Shown here: positions 35,671 through 47,689 of the stretch, in pieces
Numbering within the stretch: position 1 is the first letter of the stretch
How the letters are laid out: every line of letters begins with the position of its first letter
Source: Branchiostoma floridae
Lineage: Eukaryota > Chordata > Leptocardii > Amphioxiformes > Branchiostomatidae
Assembly: GCF_000003815.2 (NCBI RefSeq)
Contig: NC_049995.1
Location: 18,349,888-18,412,329, forward strand
Reading direction: 5' to 3'
DNA length: 62,442 bases
Translations under genes and position numbers: made by a program
Notes under the pieces: generated by a model
Told to the model about the DNA's origin: nothing
The model's input: only the letters and a program-made list of their open reading frames with translations
Database searches by the model: none

Positions 35671-38600
35671 TCAAGCAGAACTTTGGAGAGGGGTTTTATT
35701 TTGTTTCAATACAAAAGAGTGAACTTACCATTTTCTCAAAGCAGTCGTTTTGCCTACTTTGTGAACAGGTGGATGGGGCGGTGAACGCTACAGGCTTCCA
35801 ACGGCCTTTGACTTTTTGTTAATATCAGACACCAGTAAGGTCAAAGTTCAAAGTTCAAAAGGTCACATGCTCTGAACATTTAAGCCCTCAGTTGTCCTGA
35901 AGCAGACCAGATGACATGTAAAAAATTGTTGATAGATCTTTTGGCAATCCATCTTCATAAAAACGCGTACTAGAAGGTATTATAACATTCCCCGTGACCA
36001 GATTTTTTTTCTATTCCACCCAAACTAGATTGAAGATCAACGTCACTTCATCATGGATTGTTCACAATAAGATAATAAAAGCTCAAAGCCATTCTTATCA
36101 CTTGTCCAAAAGAACTTAATACATTCAATCCTTTAGATACATTTATGCAACTACATTCTAGGAGAAGATAACCCTTCATGTGTACAAATACAGGTAAATA
36201 CATAAGAAAATGTTCAGAACTTAGAAAGAATGGTTATACGGTAAACTCTATATGTTGATTTATCGATATATTTGTACGTGGATTAATTCATTTGTACCCG
36301 ATTTTGTATATGTATGCAGTGCATTGCATGCAGTAGGTTCTTTGGATGTCGCTGTCATTCTATTGTTAATGAACGTTGTATGATATGTACTTACATGCTC
36401 ATGTTACATTTAAGGCAAATTCTCATGTAACATTCATGCAACAGTTGGTTAATCTTTGAACAATAAGTGCCTGGTCGTGCATGACCCTGGATTCCTTTAA
36501 CTTTCAGAAGAAGGATTATCATTCAAGTTAGGTAAATGGCAGCTTCCCAATCACTGACTATGATCACGTCATGACGTAGCCGATGATAACGAGTGTACAA
36601 ACAGCAGTTTGCTGATAATGGTACAGGATACATTCTAGGAGAAGATAACCCTTTCATTGTAGAAATATAGGTTAATACATTTTAAACAAGTCTTAGGTTA
36701 AGGACTTCTAACTAATAGTGGGAGTCATACGTTAAACTCTAAATATTGATTTATATTCATGTGTGTACCTTGGTTTATGCATTTGTACTTAATTTTTTAA
36801 TGTACTTCCATGCTCATAATACATTTTAATATAATTGAATGTTTTAATGCATTTTAATGTTTATTTAACATCCATGCAACAGTCATGTTAATCTTTAAAT
36901 GATGATTGTCTGGAAACCATCTTGACATGTCGGGATGGTTACAGATTTAGCAGGAGCAGACGAAGATACTAACAGAAAAAGGATTGATTAACAAATGTAG
37001 CTAAATACATACGAAAATGTTAAGGACGTAGAAACAATGGTATGAGTCATACGTTAAACTCTATGTGCTGATTTACCTGTATATTTGTATCTTCAAGTTG
37101 GTTATTCACTTGCACCCTATTTTTGTATGTATGCATGCAGTAGATTTTATGGATGTCGCTGTCATTCCGATGTGTTTATGATATTGTATGATATGTACTC
37201 CGATGGGTATAATACCTAATAATGCCTTTAATGTAATTGCTCATTTAACATCCATGCAACAGTTGGTGAATCTTTAAATGATAATTGTCTGGAACCCATC
37301 TTGACATGTCGGGTTGGTTACAGATTTAGCAGCAGCAGACGAAGATACTAACAGAAAAAGGATGGATTAATTAATGCTTTGTAAATAGCCTTTCATATCC
37401 AAGCCTTCAAGGGTCTTTCATCGCCATGGATTCCTTCAACGTTGAAAAGACGGATTGAAGATTAGGAAGATGGCAGCTTCGTCACAGACTGTGGTGACGT
37501 CATGACTAAACCGATGATAACGAGTATCCAAACAGCAGTTTGTTGATGATGGTACAGGATACGTGACATGTTTTACCGGTAACACCACCATGTATTATCA
37601 GCTGAACAATTACATACAACATAAAAGTCTCTGCACCATCTCTAAAGATCGCACATTAACACGTCTTTGGTATCAGCGGTTGAATTTCGAGGGGATCGAA
37701 TTGAAATGGATACTTTATTATGTCGTATGCAGTTTTACACGAATAAAAGCTCTGCTTTCTTTGCATGAAATGATCATAGTTCTTTGTGGTCTTACTTATG
37801 AAACTGAGTACCAACCATGATTTCGGTCCCTGTGTAACACACTGCAAAAAGACGCGGCCGAATGAAAAGCATTGATAGACATAGAATATCTCACAAGGAC
37901 CTCTAGCGGTACATGATGAAACTGAATGCTATTAAACTGAAGGAACTGAATGTTCTATAGAAATAAACAACGAGATTCTGCAATACCATCGCGGACTGGG
38001 CTTCAATTAAGGACCAACGACGTTCTTAAAAGAAGGTATATATCAACTGTCTTATCTAATTCGTGTTGGAACAAAGCGGCCATGTCGTAACATTGTAGAA
38101 CATCCTTGTGACGACAAAGTTTAACGAACAAATTGTCTGAATGTTGGTTCTTGTTATAAACATAGTGCTTCATTTAATTTCCAAACAGATGTTGGGAAGA
38201 AATATTTGGGCCGCGAGTGTATGTCGAGATGCAACTTCACACCAGCTGATACTGCTGATACTACAGGAATTAGCTTTCTGATAAAACCCAATTTACCTGT
38301 TTTACAAATCACAAATGTACGGCGACGCCCTTTCAGTATCAATGGAAACCCTAGCTTATTGTATCCCGAACTGTTTCGTCACTAGCGAGTCAGACGCCGC
38401 TATGCAATCAGACTCCAGCGGTCGGGACCAAAGTCCAACGGATACAGAGTTCGCTACAAACCTGCCCCGTTCACTCGTATTTCAGTCAACAGGCCGGAGA
38501 CGGTTATACCTGTAGTACCGGCAGTATCCGCTAGGAGCGTAGCTGCACCAGCCATCCCGACATCACCCAGTGGCCGCGATCAAAGTCTAACGGGTACCGA

Positions 38601-39660
38601 GTGTGTTACCTTACTGCCACGTTTACTGGTAGATTAGTCCCAAGACAGGAGACATCTAAGAAAGTTTGTCTTGAAGAATCAGACCAACGCTGGTTACACC
38701 AAATAAGGAGTTTGTCTTACTGTTACGTCACACAGGTGAGCTTTTGAAGCTGCTTCACTACAGGTGAGAAACGTTTGACGTGGCACTTCAGCCAGGCGGC
38801 CATTTTAGGTCAACGACCTTAAAATACTTTTCTTTATTATCCTTGAGACTTTCATTGCTCTTTATGTGGCGAAAGCAGAAGGAGAGCAGAGAAACTTTCA
38901 TGAATTCGTTTATTTACAAAGCCTGATGGTGAACCTGACAGAAAGTTACCACATAAATGTCTTCTAAGTTACTTTGAATGTGTAGGTGGGACTACAGTTT
39001 TATGGTATTCACAGTTGCACTTTAGATGTCTTATATTACTGTGAATAGCATAATGATCATGTAACTATCTTAATGTCGCAAGGACCTATAAGTGTCCTGA
39101 TCTCTGTCTCCGCCCCTTGGCACGTACTCGTGACGTGTTAATGATTGATGGATCATGGACGGAACAAACTCTCAGGAGTGGTCTGAGATGACGTCACGGG
39201 GAGGGCAAGGTACTCGGAGATTCACAAACAACTACAGCACAAGTTCCAACTGGGCTGGCTGTGGATTGAATGCTGCTCAGTGACCACAAGTTAACGTTCA
39301 ACTTGTTACTTTAACGTGATTATAGTGAAATGCCCCCATGTCGGATAAAGTACACCGTAATCAGGTAAAAGGTCTGAATTGCGCATGCACAGGGTCAAAG
39401 GTGAAGGCCCTGGCTTATAGCCATACGTCCTTGTGTCGAGAAGACACATGTCTTAATGCTTTTTCTTACTGTCTCATTCGCCTTGAACTTTGACATTTCA
39501 CCCACAAGGCATCGCACTGTGAATGCAAAATTTAAAATGCAAAATGTTTGTAAAAGTTTGAAAATCTTTGTAAAAGTGCAAGGCTTACATCATGTATTGA
39601 TGTACATCTTATCTAGTGACTTGGACGTGCAATGTGTACCGATTGTTTGTGGACAATGAC
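35671..39660. repeat. 3' and intergenic flank of gene D
   Basis: Same flank type as B, with partial tandem duplication: TACATTCTAGGAGAAGATAA occurs near 36150 and again near 36628. The 5' block runs from about 38395. No gene seen. Confidence 0.55.
39092..39200 (+). promoter_or_regulatory. CRE-containing module before the DED relic
   Basis: Module with TGACGTCA intact, about 480 bp upstream of the exon relic at 39661. Confidence 0.35.
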
Positions 39661-39710
39661 GTTTTATCGTCTGTTTTCAGGATGGCAGGTACGGTCCGAG
39701 AAAGAGCCAC
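39661..39710 (+). pseudogene. Relic of a DED first coding exon
   Basis: This 50-bp piece repeats the intron end, the TTTTCAG acceptor, the ATG (39682) and the first ten codons of the family (MAGTVRERAT), then homology stops abruptly near 39710 and a stop codon follows two codons later. A promoter-like CRE module lies about 0.5 kb upstream, as for the full genes. It marks a seventh unit whose remaining exons were deleted. Confidence 0.65.
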
Positions 39711-39951
39711 GTTCTGAATTGATTGATATGATCGTTACTGAAACTGAAGGAGACGACAGTGGTCTCTGAAAATTTGACCTGTTGTGTACATGTTTAGCAT
39801 TGGGACATGAATACGCTACAAGCCCGCCGTGTTTGCTAGTATTTCATGCTATAACAAGACCGGAGACGCTGATCCCTGTAGTACCAGAATGTGCTATGTG
39901 TGGACGTTGCAGGAATGACTTATAGCTCCTCTGCTTGTTTCCAGCACGACC

Positions 39952-40118
39952 ATGGCGTACGGAGGCCAAGTTGGTTTTACTCCCGTCGGCCTTTGCGCGA
40001 GTAATCTACCTGACAAGAACCCGGAAGTACAGCAGCAACTGAAGCGCGTCGCGCGGACTATAGTTAGCCGTACTACGAGTCATTCCAAAGAGATCAACGT
40101 TGTTAGTGTACGGTTATT
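39952..40118 (+). CDS. Possible small coding exon, unknown
   Basis: An ATG in a strong Kozak context (ACCATGG) follows a TTTCCAG acceptor-like site by a few bases. It opens a 56-codon frame beginning MAYGGQVGFTPVGLC, with a Lys/Arg/Gln-rich helical middle. The frame meets GTGAGT, a good donor, at 40119, just before TGA at 40120-40122. I recognise no family. It lies in a copy of the conserved 5' block and could be a leader exon or chance. Confidence 0.25.
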
Positions 40119-40832
40119 GTGAGTCCTCTGTCAACAGACCGAGTACACAGTTAAGTGCACAAACAGATTTCAGCAGAAACTTGCGGCTTGTACGTTGCAC
40201 CTAAAGGCGCTCTTCTTACCATTCTTCACACAGGTGAGATTTCACACCTGCTTTACCTCACGCTTCATGACTTCGCATGTCAGCAAGGAGGTCGTTTTAG
40301 CTCAAAGTTTCTAAATACTCTATGTTATCTTGAGACTTTAATCGTTCTGCACGTGCTTTAAAAGGGCGATTGATCTCTTGTATCAAAGGAAATCATAGGA
40401 ACTTTCAAGAAGTTCTCATGTTATTGGATGGTATCCAGGCATCTGCTATTCTTAAACATGAATATCGTCTGAGATACACTCTCCGTTAAGGGGTAGACCG
40501 GTCGGTAGGTATTCACAGCTACACTTTGAATTTACTTGTTGATACGGACAAGGAGTTGAACATGTAAATATGTTATTTGTGGCAATGGCCTACTATGCTG
40601 GTGTCAAAAACAATGTCCCCACCCCACGCCAGGTCTGTGTGACTTGTCACCGGTGCTGAACAGCACAAACATTACACAGTCGGTGAGCTAATAACGGCGA
40701 CATATTTGTCTTTGGGGCTACACTGATCAGGTCAAACTGCAGTTTCACGCCTGCAATTTGAATAATATGATTTATTATGAAAAATTAAGATGATGAACCC
40801 TTAAGTATGTCATTTGTGGCAAGGACCTATAA

Positions 40833-40940
40833 GTGTTCTGATCTCTATCCCGCCCCTCGGCACGTCCGCGTGACGTGTTAATATAATGATGGTTGGACAG
40901 AACAAACACTCAACAGTCGGTGAGCTGACGTCACGGTGAA
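40833..40940 (+). promoter_or_regulatory. CRE-containing module, orphan copy
   Basis: Module with TGACGTCA, but the next full gene (E) starts 5.6 kb away. It may serve E through a long leader intron or be left over from the relic unit. Confidence 0.3.
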
Positions 40941-41293
40941 GGCAAATGCTCGGAGACAGCCACACAACACGTTCTAACTGGGCTTGGTGTGGACTAAAAT
41001 TGCTTAGTTCAACAGTTAAAATTGTTAACATTACTCAACATGAGCTACAGTGAAATTTCCCTTTGTCATGTATTCAGAGGGAACAGAATAAGCTTGTTTA
41101 TGGTTTAAACTGTGCAGGGTCGAACGTGAAGGCCCCTAGCTCTAGCTAGTATTTTTTGTTACCATTCCCAGACGTGTTTGTATTGTGTTGACTGTGCGAG
41201 GTCGAACACAAAGGTCCCTAGCTAAAATTTTTGATGCCATTTCCAGACGTGCTGACGGGCCCTCGCTTTGAATTGTTACCCCCTAGAGACACA

Positions 41294-42076
41294 TAGAGTC
41301 AATTCCAAGTCACCGAGATGGTTCTGAAATAATATTTGTAATAAGTTTGAACTATTTTGANNNNNNNNNNNNNNNNNNNNNNNNNNNNNNNNNNNNNNNN
41401 NNNNNNNNNNNNNNNNNNNNNNNNNNNNNNNNNNNNNNNNNNNNNNNNNNNNNNNNNNNNAACATTTCAGTCACTAAAGTTCGAAATTGTTCAAACATTT
41501 CAAAATGAAACTTTAAACATGTTTGAACCTTTTTATATTTGTTGGAACATTTGGGAAAGTAATGATATAATTATCTCTTTATTTAGAACAATTTGTGTTT
41601 TTGTTATTGTTCCAACATGTTCCAACATTTTGTGTCATTTTTTCCCTCCATAAAAACTTTTATTGCCCCCATAAACAAAGCTGCTAAGCTTGGTCCTTTG
41701 TTTGGCTCGATTTTCACTGGTGAGTCTTTTGTGAGAAGGTGGCAGACAGACATAATTTCCTGCACTTGGCAGGGATGTGTGAATTGCCCTCTTCCCAGCC
41801 CACTGACCCAGTTTCATCATATTGTTTCTATGTTCGAAGATGTGATCACAAATGATGCATCTATGTTGGAACAGTTTAGAAACTAACGGAAATAATGTAT
41901 TTGATGTTAGAATTCTTTCTAACATGTTTGAATACTATAGAAATATTTAGAATGTCACATAGATGTTATAAATAGTTCTAAACAGTTACTTATCACAGTT
42001 AGATTGTCACAAAGATTTCCAAAATGTTAGAACAAAAGGCAAGAAACACCCTCTCGGTAATATGGAATTGACTCTA
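41294..42076. mobile_element. TIR element containing an assembly gap
   Basis: Imperfect inverted ends TAGAGTCAATTCC (41294-41306; reversed at 42064-42076) with a further CACCGAG/CTCGGT match. The related sequence at about 2455-2500 joins the two flanks directly. The interior repeats GTTCTAAAC-like and GTTCCAACATG-like motifs and includes the 100-N gap. Confidence 0.5.
41361..41460. other. Assembly gap (100 N)
   Basis: A round-number N run; true size unknown. Confidence 0.99.
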
Positions 42077-42519
42077 CCTTCGCCATATAAACAAGGGTTA
42101 TTAAGAAGACCAGATTGCAAGTTTCGAACAAACAGCGTACGCATGGTACGGCGTGGCGTGCACAAAGATCTGTTTATCTTTGCGTGACGATACTGTTTTT
42201 TTTTTTCATATGCTAGGTCGGTATACGGTGATGTCGTGGTTACCTATGCCCACAGAACCGACAACTGTTAAATTTGGTACCTAAATAAAGACGGCTGGAC
42301 GCTGAAAGTACTGTGAAACGTTATGCCGGTACTGTTATCTTGCTCTTGAATATTAATGAGTCGCCTTATATGGCGCCTTACCGAGCTTTCGACAACAAAA
42401 AAAAACATCTCTCCGATGGGCTGACAGTTGGCTAGAAGCCACGCCCCTAATAACCGAATTCTGTGGCTGAGTTGTCAGGGGTGATATCGTTAGGCTTTGC
42501 CACGATTGTCCACCCTGAG

Positions 42520-45050
42520 TGTGAGGGTGGGTATTAGCGGTTGAGTCTCTTATGAATGGAATTGAATTGGATTCTGTAAGACGATATAATAAGTTTTGCA
42601 CCAATAAAAGTTATCCTTGCAAGGCCAAAGCAACATAAAATATTATCAGTTAGGGAATAACACCTTCCACACTTAGCTTTTCTCTTCAGACATATTAATT
42701 TTTTACCAAAATTGCCTGGACTATTTCATCTACAGGCACAATGATTGTGGCTTGCGTAGCTTGCAGCACTCCCTAGTAATTTGTATCACTAAGCAGTACA
42801 GGACACAAGGAAAGCAGATTGTAGATTCTCAGTCAGCTCACAAAGATGTCTCAATGGAATCGTTAACTGGCTATCGAGCTTTAGGACATCAGAGCACAGC
42901 AGTTGTTTTGGATCCTTCATGCGCTATTGTGCCTCAAGGTAACATGAACAGTGACATTGATGCCTTTCCGCCATGACAGTCAGACCAAAACAACACACCG
43001 TCTATTCATTACATTCAACATCTTCATTACCTTCTTTTCTGTAAAACCATTACATTACACCAGAGTCCTTACTTGGCATGTGAACATGAACATGCGATAA
43101 AGTTTTCTTCCCCTCCGTACTGAATACTGGACATGTACCCCCAAGGTTAGAAAGTTACGAATGTGATCACATTACAAACAGCCTTTGCACCTGCTGGGGT
43201 TGATGACCTTTAGGGTCACGCACCGCTACCCTGCCCTTTATGCGGCCGGGGAGGGGGTAAACAGAACACCTATTCGTAGTAGGGATACGACTCTACTAAA
43301 GTGAGGACGAACGCAGCCAAAGGCGTACAGGTATGTTGTGTTGCTATCTAAGAGGTATCTTACCAATTCTGCAGTAAGGTTAGGAAGATAGCATTTGATA
43401 GTTAAAACCAAACGGCCATAATGTACCAGGGTCCTTCTCTTTCCACTCTTATTTTTACCGGGCTTTTGGTCTATCCTAGTACGGAGAGACACTGACTTTA
43501 GAGTTTCTCGAGGATCTCTCAAAGTCTCTCAGAGTCTGTCACATGTTACTATACCCCTTATAACAAATTGTTATGGAAAAATACTTGCTTACTTCTTGAA
43601 GCTCAGAACATTAGCATAAACAGACATAACTGGCAGGAAACAGGTATTCTACATGTAGGGTAACTTGTTCTATAAAAACTGCTGTTGCTAGTGTAGAGGT
43701 ATTAGTATAGGTGTCGATAACGTTTTATACGGGATGAGCTTTGTGGGTGTTGCAGGAATGAATCCTCTGGTTCAGAATATTACAATTTCACCCAGCGATC
43801 CACATTGCTTCGATTGCCTACCGGGCTATAGTCGCTGTTAGTTCGTGAACTCATACGTTACGCGGTTTAGAAGCACCTTTTCCTTCAGTAGGGTGTCATA
43901 TGTTCTAGATAATACTGCAAGGTAAACTAAAGTTTACATCTATAGGGTAACTCTGAACTGCAATATTTCCGCAGGTAACACAAATGCGAATACCGAGTGT
44001 TACCTTATCTAGGGGTATTGTGGTTGATAAGTCACAGCGATACAGATAGGCACCGTGTGTTTTGTTGGGATGTGACCCTAGCATGACCTCTGTGGCTCAA
44101 AAGCAAACAACTTCTCAGTTTCACCCAGCGTGTAAAAGACACATACCTGACAACAAACACTGATCGTTAAGAAACACCATGCATTTATATAAGTGGCAAT
44201 TATCGTTGTGCTACGTATCAGCTTTGTCGCGAAGTAACATTATTCCAAAGTACCTGTAAGCATTAAGACTGTGAATAAAGTATGTGGGGCTACCAGCGTC
44301 ACGTCCAGGCAGTGTGATTTGTTGACGTTACCTTGCAATACTAGTCTGGTTGAGAACTTCTTTATTTCTATTTCTCTTATCTTGTCAAAGAATTGCTTGT
44401 ACATCACATCTCATACCAAACAACGCTATTCCGTGAATATAAGGCGGTCTAAAACATGTCCGATGTCGCAATGTTAGCCAGAACAAGAGTTAGACTTCGG
44501 TCCCAATTGGAAAAATGGGCCCTGCCGAGCGATTCAAGGCTGTATGTGGCACTTTCCAGCGTTAGTAGCCGTTACCCCTTAGTGGCCTAGTGGGATATCC
44601 TGCGGCTCCCGGGATATCTTTGAGCAATAATTCCGGGGCTCAGTAACTTAAGGTCGCCAGGACCTATCTGTGGCTTACAACGAGGGGTGTCCCCAGGATT
44701 GGGCAGTCCGCCGGGGCAAATTTGTAGTTTCGGTGCAATTGGGACCGAATTCTTACGTTGCATGCACCGCCGCGTCTAGGCAAGTTTGGTTGGGTTTGTT
44801 TGGTAATAGTCTGTAAACTGAGTAACGGGACTTTCTTTGTTTTCCAGACTTGAGTCAATAACGTTACAAACGGACAAAGCGCGCTTTGTGTACGTAGAAG
44901 CATATGCATGACGGGACCCGTTCAGAACAAATGTACTTCCAAGGTTCACCTGCAGAGGACAGACTTGTTCAAAGTCACACACCGGACCTGATTTAAACTT
45001 ACCTGAAGTATGACTGTTAGAACAAAACGCGCTTAATGCCCACTGTTATT
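42520..45050. repeat. Block duplicated at 58600-61830
   Basis: Long runs are shared with the end of the window, for example GGATCCTTCATGC and GTGATGACATTGATGCC-like parts (three copies: about 42908, 59838, 60130) and the segment 43144-44100 against 60340-61180. Minus-strand frames at 43238-43522 and 60431-60679 are related but match nothing I know. Confidence 0.6.
44496..44749. mobile_element. 254-bp TIR element
   Basis: Perfect 14-bp inverted ends TTCGGTCCCAATTG (44496-44509; reversed at 44736-44749). The duplicated block near 61540-61600 lacks this stretch. I could not fix a target duplication. Confidence 0.5.
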
Positions 45051-45349
45051 TAATTTGGGTCCTTTACAACAATTCCATGCCATTATCGCCTTGCGGTATA
45101 ACAAATGAGTAAAAGAAATCCAATCCTCATGTATAGGCCTGTGATCACCATCATCATTTTCGCCACATGCACTGAGCTGAGACATACTTCCCAGCAGCCT
45201 TTGCAATACACATTCACAATGCACCTTTGTCTCTGATGTTTTTACATATGATTTACTATCCATACTTTGTAAATTTCAGTTTCATTAATTTTCGTTTTGC
45301 ACATGATTTGATATATGATTTGACCTCTGACCTCCACCCCATCTCTTGA

Positions 45350-45598
45350 CATATTGATTTTGACCTTGGAACGTTTTCGACTTGAGTATGGACACTGATT
45401 ATGTTTTGACGCACCAGTTTTATGTTTTCTGTACTGTATGTTGTCCCTGGGTGTTCAAAGTTTGACTGATTGTTACCACGTTTTGTCCTGTATCTGTTAT
45501 TTACATGTATGTTTGATGGGCCCCCTTGGAAATCAACTATACACTGTTGTAGGGGCTACCCATCTGTTTCAAGATGAAATAAATAAATAAATAAATGC
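45350..45598 (+). mobile_element. Probable LINE 3' UTR remnant with AAAT tail
   Basis: Non-coding sequence ends in TGTAGGGGCTACCC, then AAGATG and four to five AAAT units (45575-45597). Such ends are typical of non-LTR elements. The 5' limit is uncertain and no coding part remains. Confidence 0.35.
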
Positions 45599-45960
45599 AA
45601 ATCCCAGATAGCTGAAGTCGGCTGTGACCAGCAAGTGTATAGACTTGTCAATTTGCCTCTGACAGTGCAGCAACTGGTACAATTTGATCAGAGATTTGAT
45701 TTATTTTTCGTTCGGATGGAAGCATCTTGGTGCATTTTGCACACGCAGTATACATATTGATAGTGTTTAAAAACGCACTAGTTTGGTTAAATACTTTTTA
45801 AAAGCAACTATTTGCATCAATATTCCATGACAATCGCAGTCTAAAACACGGAAATCAAAAAGTTGCACAGAATGCAGTTGTACCAATGACATTATATAAC
45901 GTCCTTGGTTGTACAGAATTAGCATGTTACAATTCAAGAAACGCTATTCCCTCATGACAC

Positions 45961-46147
45961 TGCATCATCATCATCATTTCTTCGTTTTTGAGGCTACCAA
46001 CTTCAATTTGCTGAAGACTTTTGTAGCCTATATGTTAACGTGTAAAGTGCCTTTCCCAAGGGCACAAGACCGGTGACACGTCGGGGTTTGATCTCCGAAC
46101 CTTCTGGACCTGCGTCAAACGTGCTGACGATTGCGCCACGCGGTCCC
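45961..46147 (-). mobile_element. tRNA-derived SINE
   Basis: Read on the minus strand from 46147, it starts GGGACCGCGTGGCGCAATCG (tRNA-like start and box A), has a GGTTCGGAGATC box-B-like segment, then CCTTGGGAAAGGCACTTTAC as in many SINE bodies. It ends in a GAT-repeat tail (45961-45977). It lies 370 bp upstream of gene E. Confidence 0.6.
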
Positions 46148-46517
46148 ACATTTATCATCCTCTATGAGGTGCAGCAAGTGAGGCTTCCTTTATCCTCTTT
46201 GGTGACAGTTAGTCACCTGGGATGTGATTTGTGGAATGTCCATTGTAAAAAAAAAGGCTGGGTGTATTATGCATGCCAGGTCTGCTCTGCCGACATAACT
46301 TGCCGGCACTGCTGGCAAGCGGTCATTTTAGGCCATCTTGAAAATGCATTTGTTACCCCATGTCACAGCACGAACTAGCCAATTCTTAAACCTACTGCCT
46401 TCCGTGAATCAATATTTGGCTATAAGCACCAAGTTGCAATGAACGTCTTACTTACTTAGACCTATAATGTGTGCACAAAAGTTTCAGTTCATGAACGTTT
46501 TATCGTCTGCTTTCAGG

Positions 46518-47649
46518 ATGTCAGGTCAGGAACGAAAAAAAATCACAACTGCCGACAGGCGCCATTTTGAATTTGTCCAATCTTTGCTCCGGATTTCCAA
46601 AGAGCTCACAGAAGAGGAAACGGCAACCATGAAGTTGTTCTGCCTGCACCTGATCCCTAAAGGCCAGAGGGCACAACTCAAGCGGATAGTGGATGTTTTC
46701 CATAAGCTGATGGAACTGGACAAAATCGACCAGGAAAACTTGGAGTTTATTGAAGAGATCTTGGAAAGAATCGGTAGACAGGACCTGATTCGGGACGTTA
46801 TGCGGCGGTTTCAGCCTCCTGACCGAGAGATTCCGGAAAACCCCGAACTGCAGCCGGAAAATCCCGAGCTGCAGCCGGAAAACCCCGAACACCAGCCGGG
46901 AGCAAGTCTGTTAGGGACGACTGCAGAAGGTGAGTCACATGTGAGAGAATTTAAAGCCCCACACAACACTGCCCGTACAACCTGCCATACATCTCGTCCT
47001 GAAGTACTTTTTAAACGCTATATACGTTTGGGGAGGGCTTAGACTTCCCGCGTCAACTTTGAGACAAGGAAACATTTCTTAAACTTTTATTGGCAAAAAT
47101 TTTAGAATAATAGATAGTACTTGCTCCATTTTTCGTGTTACCATGGCAACGGGTTTCTAACAACCATATTTTACAAGAATCACTAATTCTCGTTAAAGAC
47201 ATGAGGTTTCTAATTTTTCTTGCATATATAATTCAATATAACATTCAGAATTAAATATTCGTAATCTATACTAATTTGTCAATGTAATCTGTCATAAACC
47301 CAAACGGTGAAAAATGACACAAGGGTTTAATCAAGTTGTTGTCACTTTAGTATCATTTCTACTTCTTACAAAAACTTCAAAGGAACGTTTTCAGTCTTCT
47401 TTATGGCATTTGGTTGTTATTTGTGGAATAAAATGTATTTACAGAATCTAAGGTTGCAGATTGAACATTCAGGATTTCAAAGGAGAGCAAAAATACCTAT
47501 GACGTCATTTCATGACTTTATTATTACACCATGGACCGATCTGCGGCTGCACTTGACAACACAAGTCTATAATAAGTCTATTAAACACCATTTCTTTTGT
47601 TACAGTTTTGTTTAATACAGTATATTTACACAGTTTTGTTAATGAAATC

Positions 47650-47689
<40 letters not shown>

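Noticed and set aside
41357-41653. Open frames made of or running into N runs (also 50813-51242, 60798-61019)
   Set aside because: They exist only because gap bases translate without stops.
43238-43522. Minus-strand 94-codon frame, repeated at 60431-60679
   Set aside because: It lies in a duplicated non-coding block, carries indels between copies and shows no recognisable domain.
46073-46378. 101-codon plus-strand frame
   Set aside because: It runs antisense through the tRNA-derived SINE and has no coding features.
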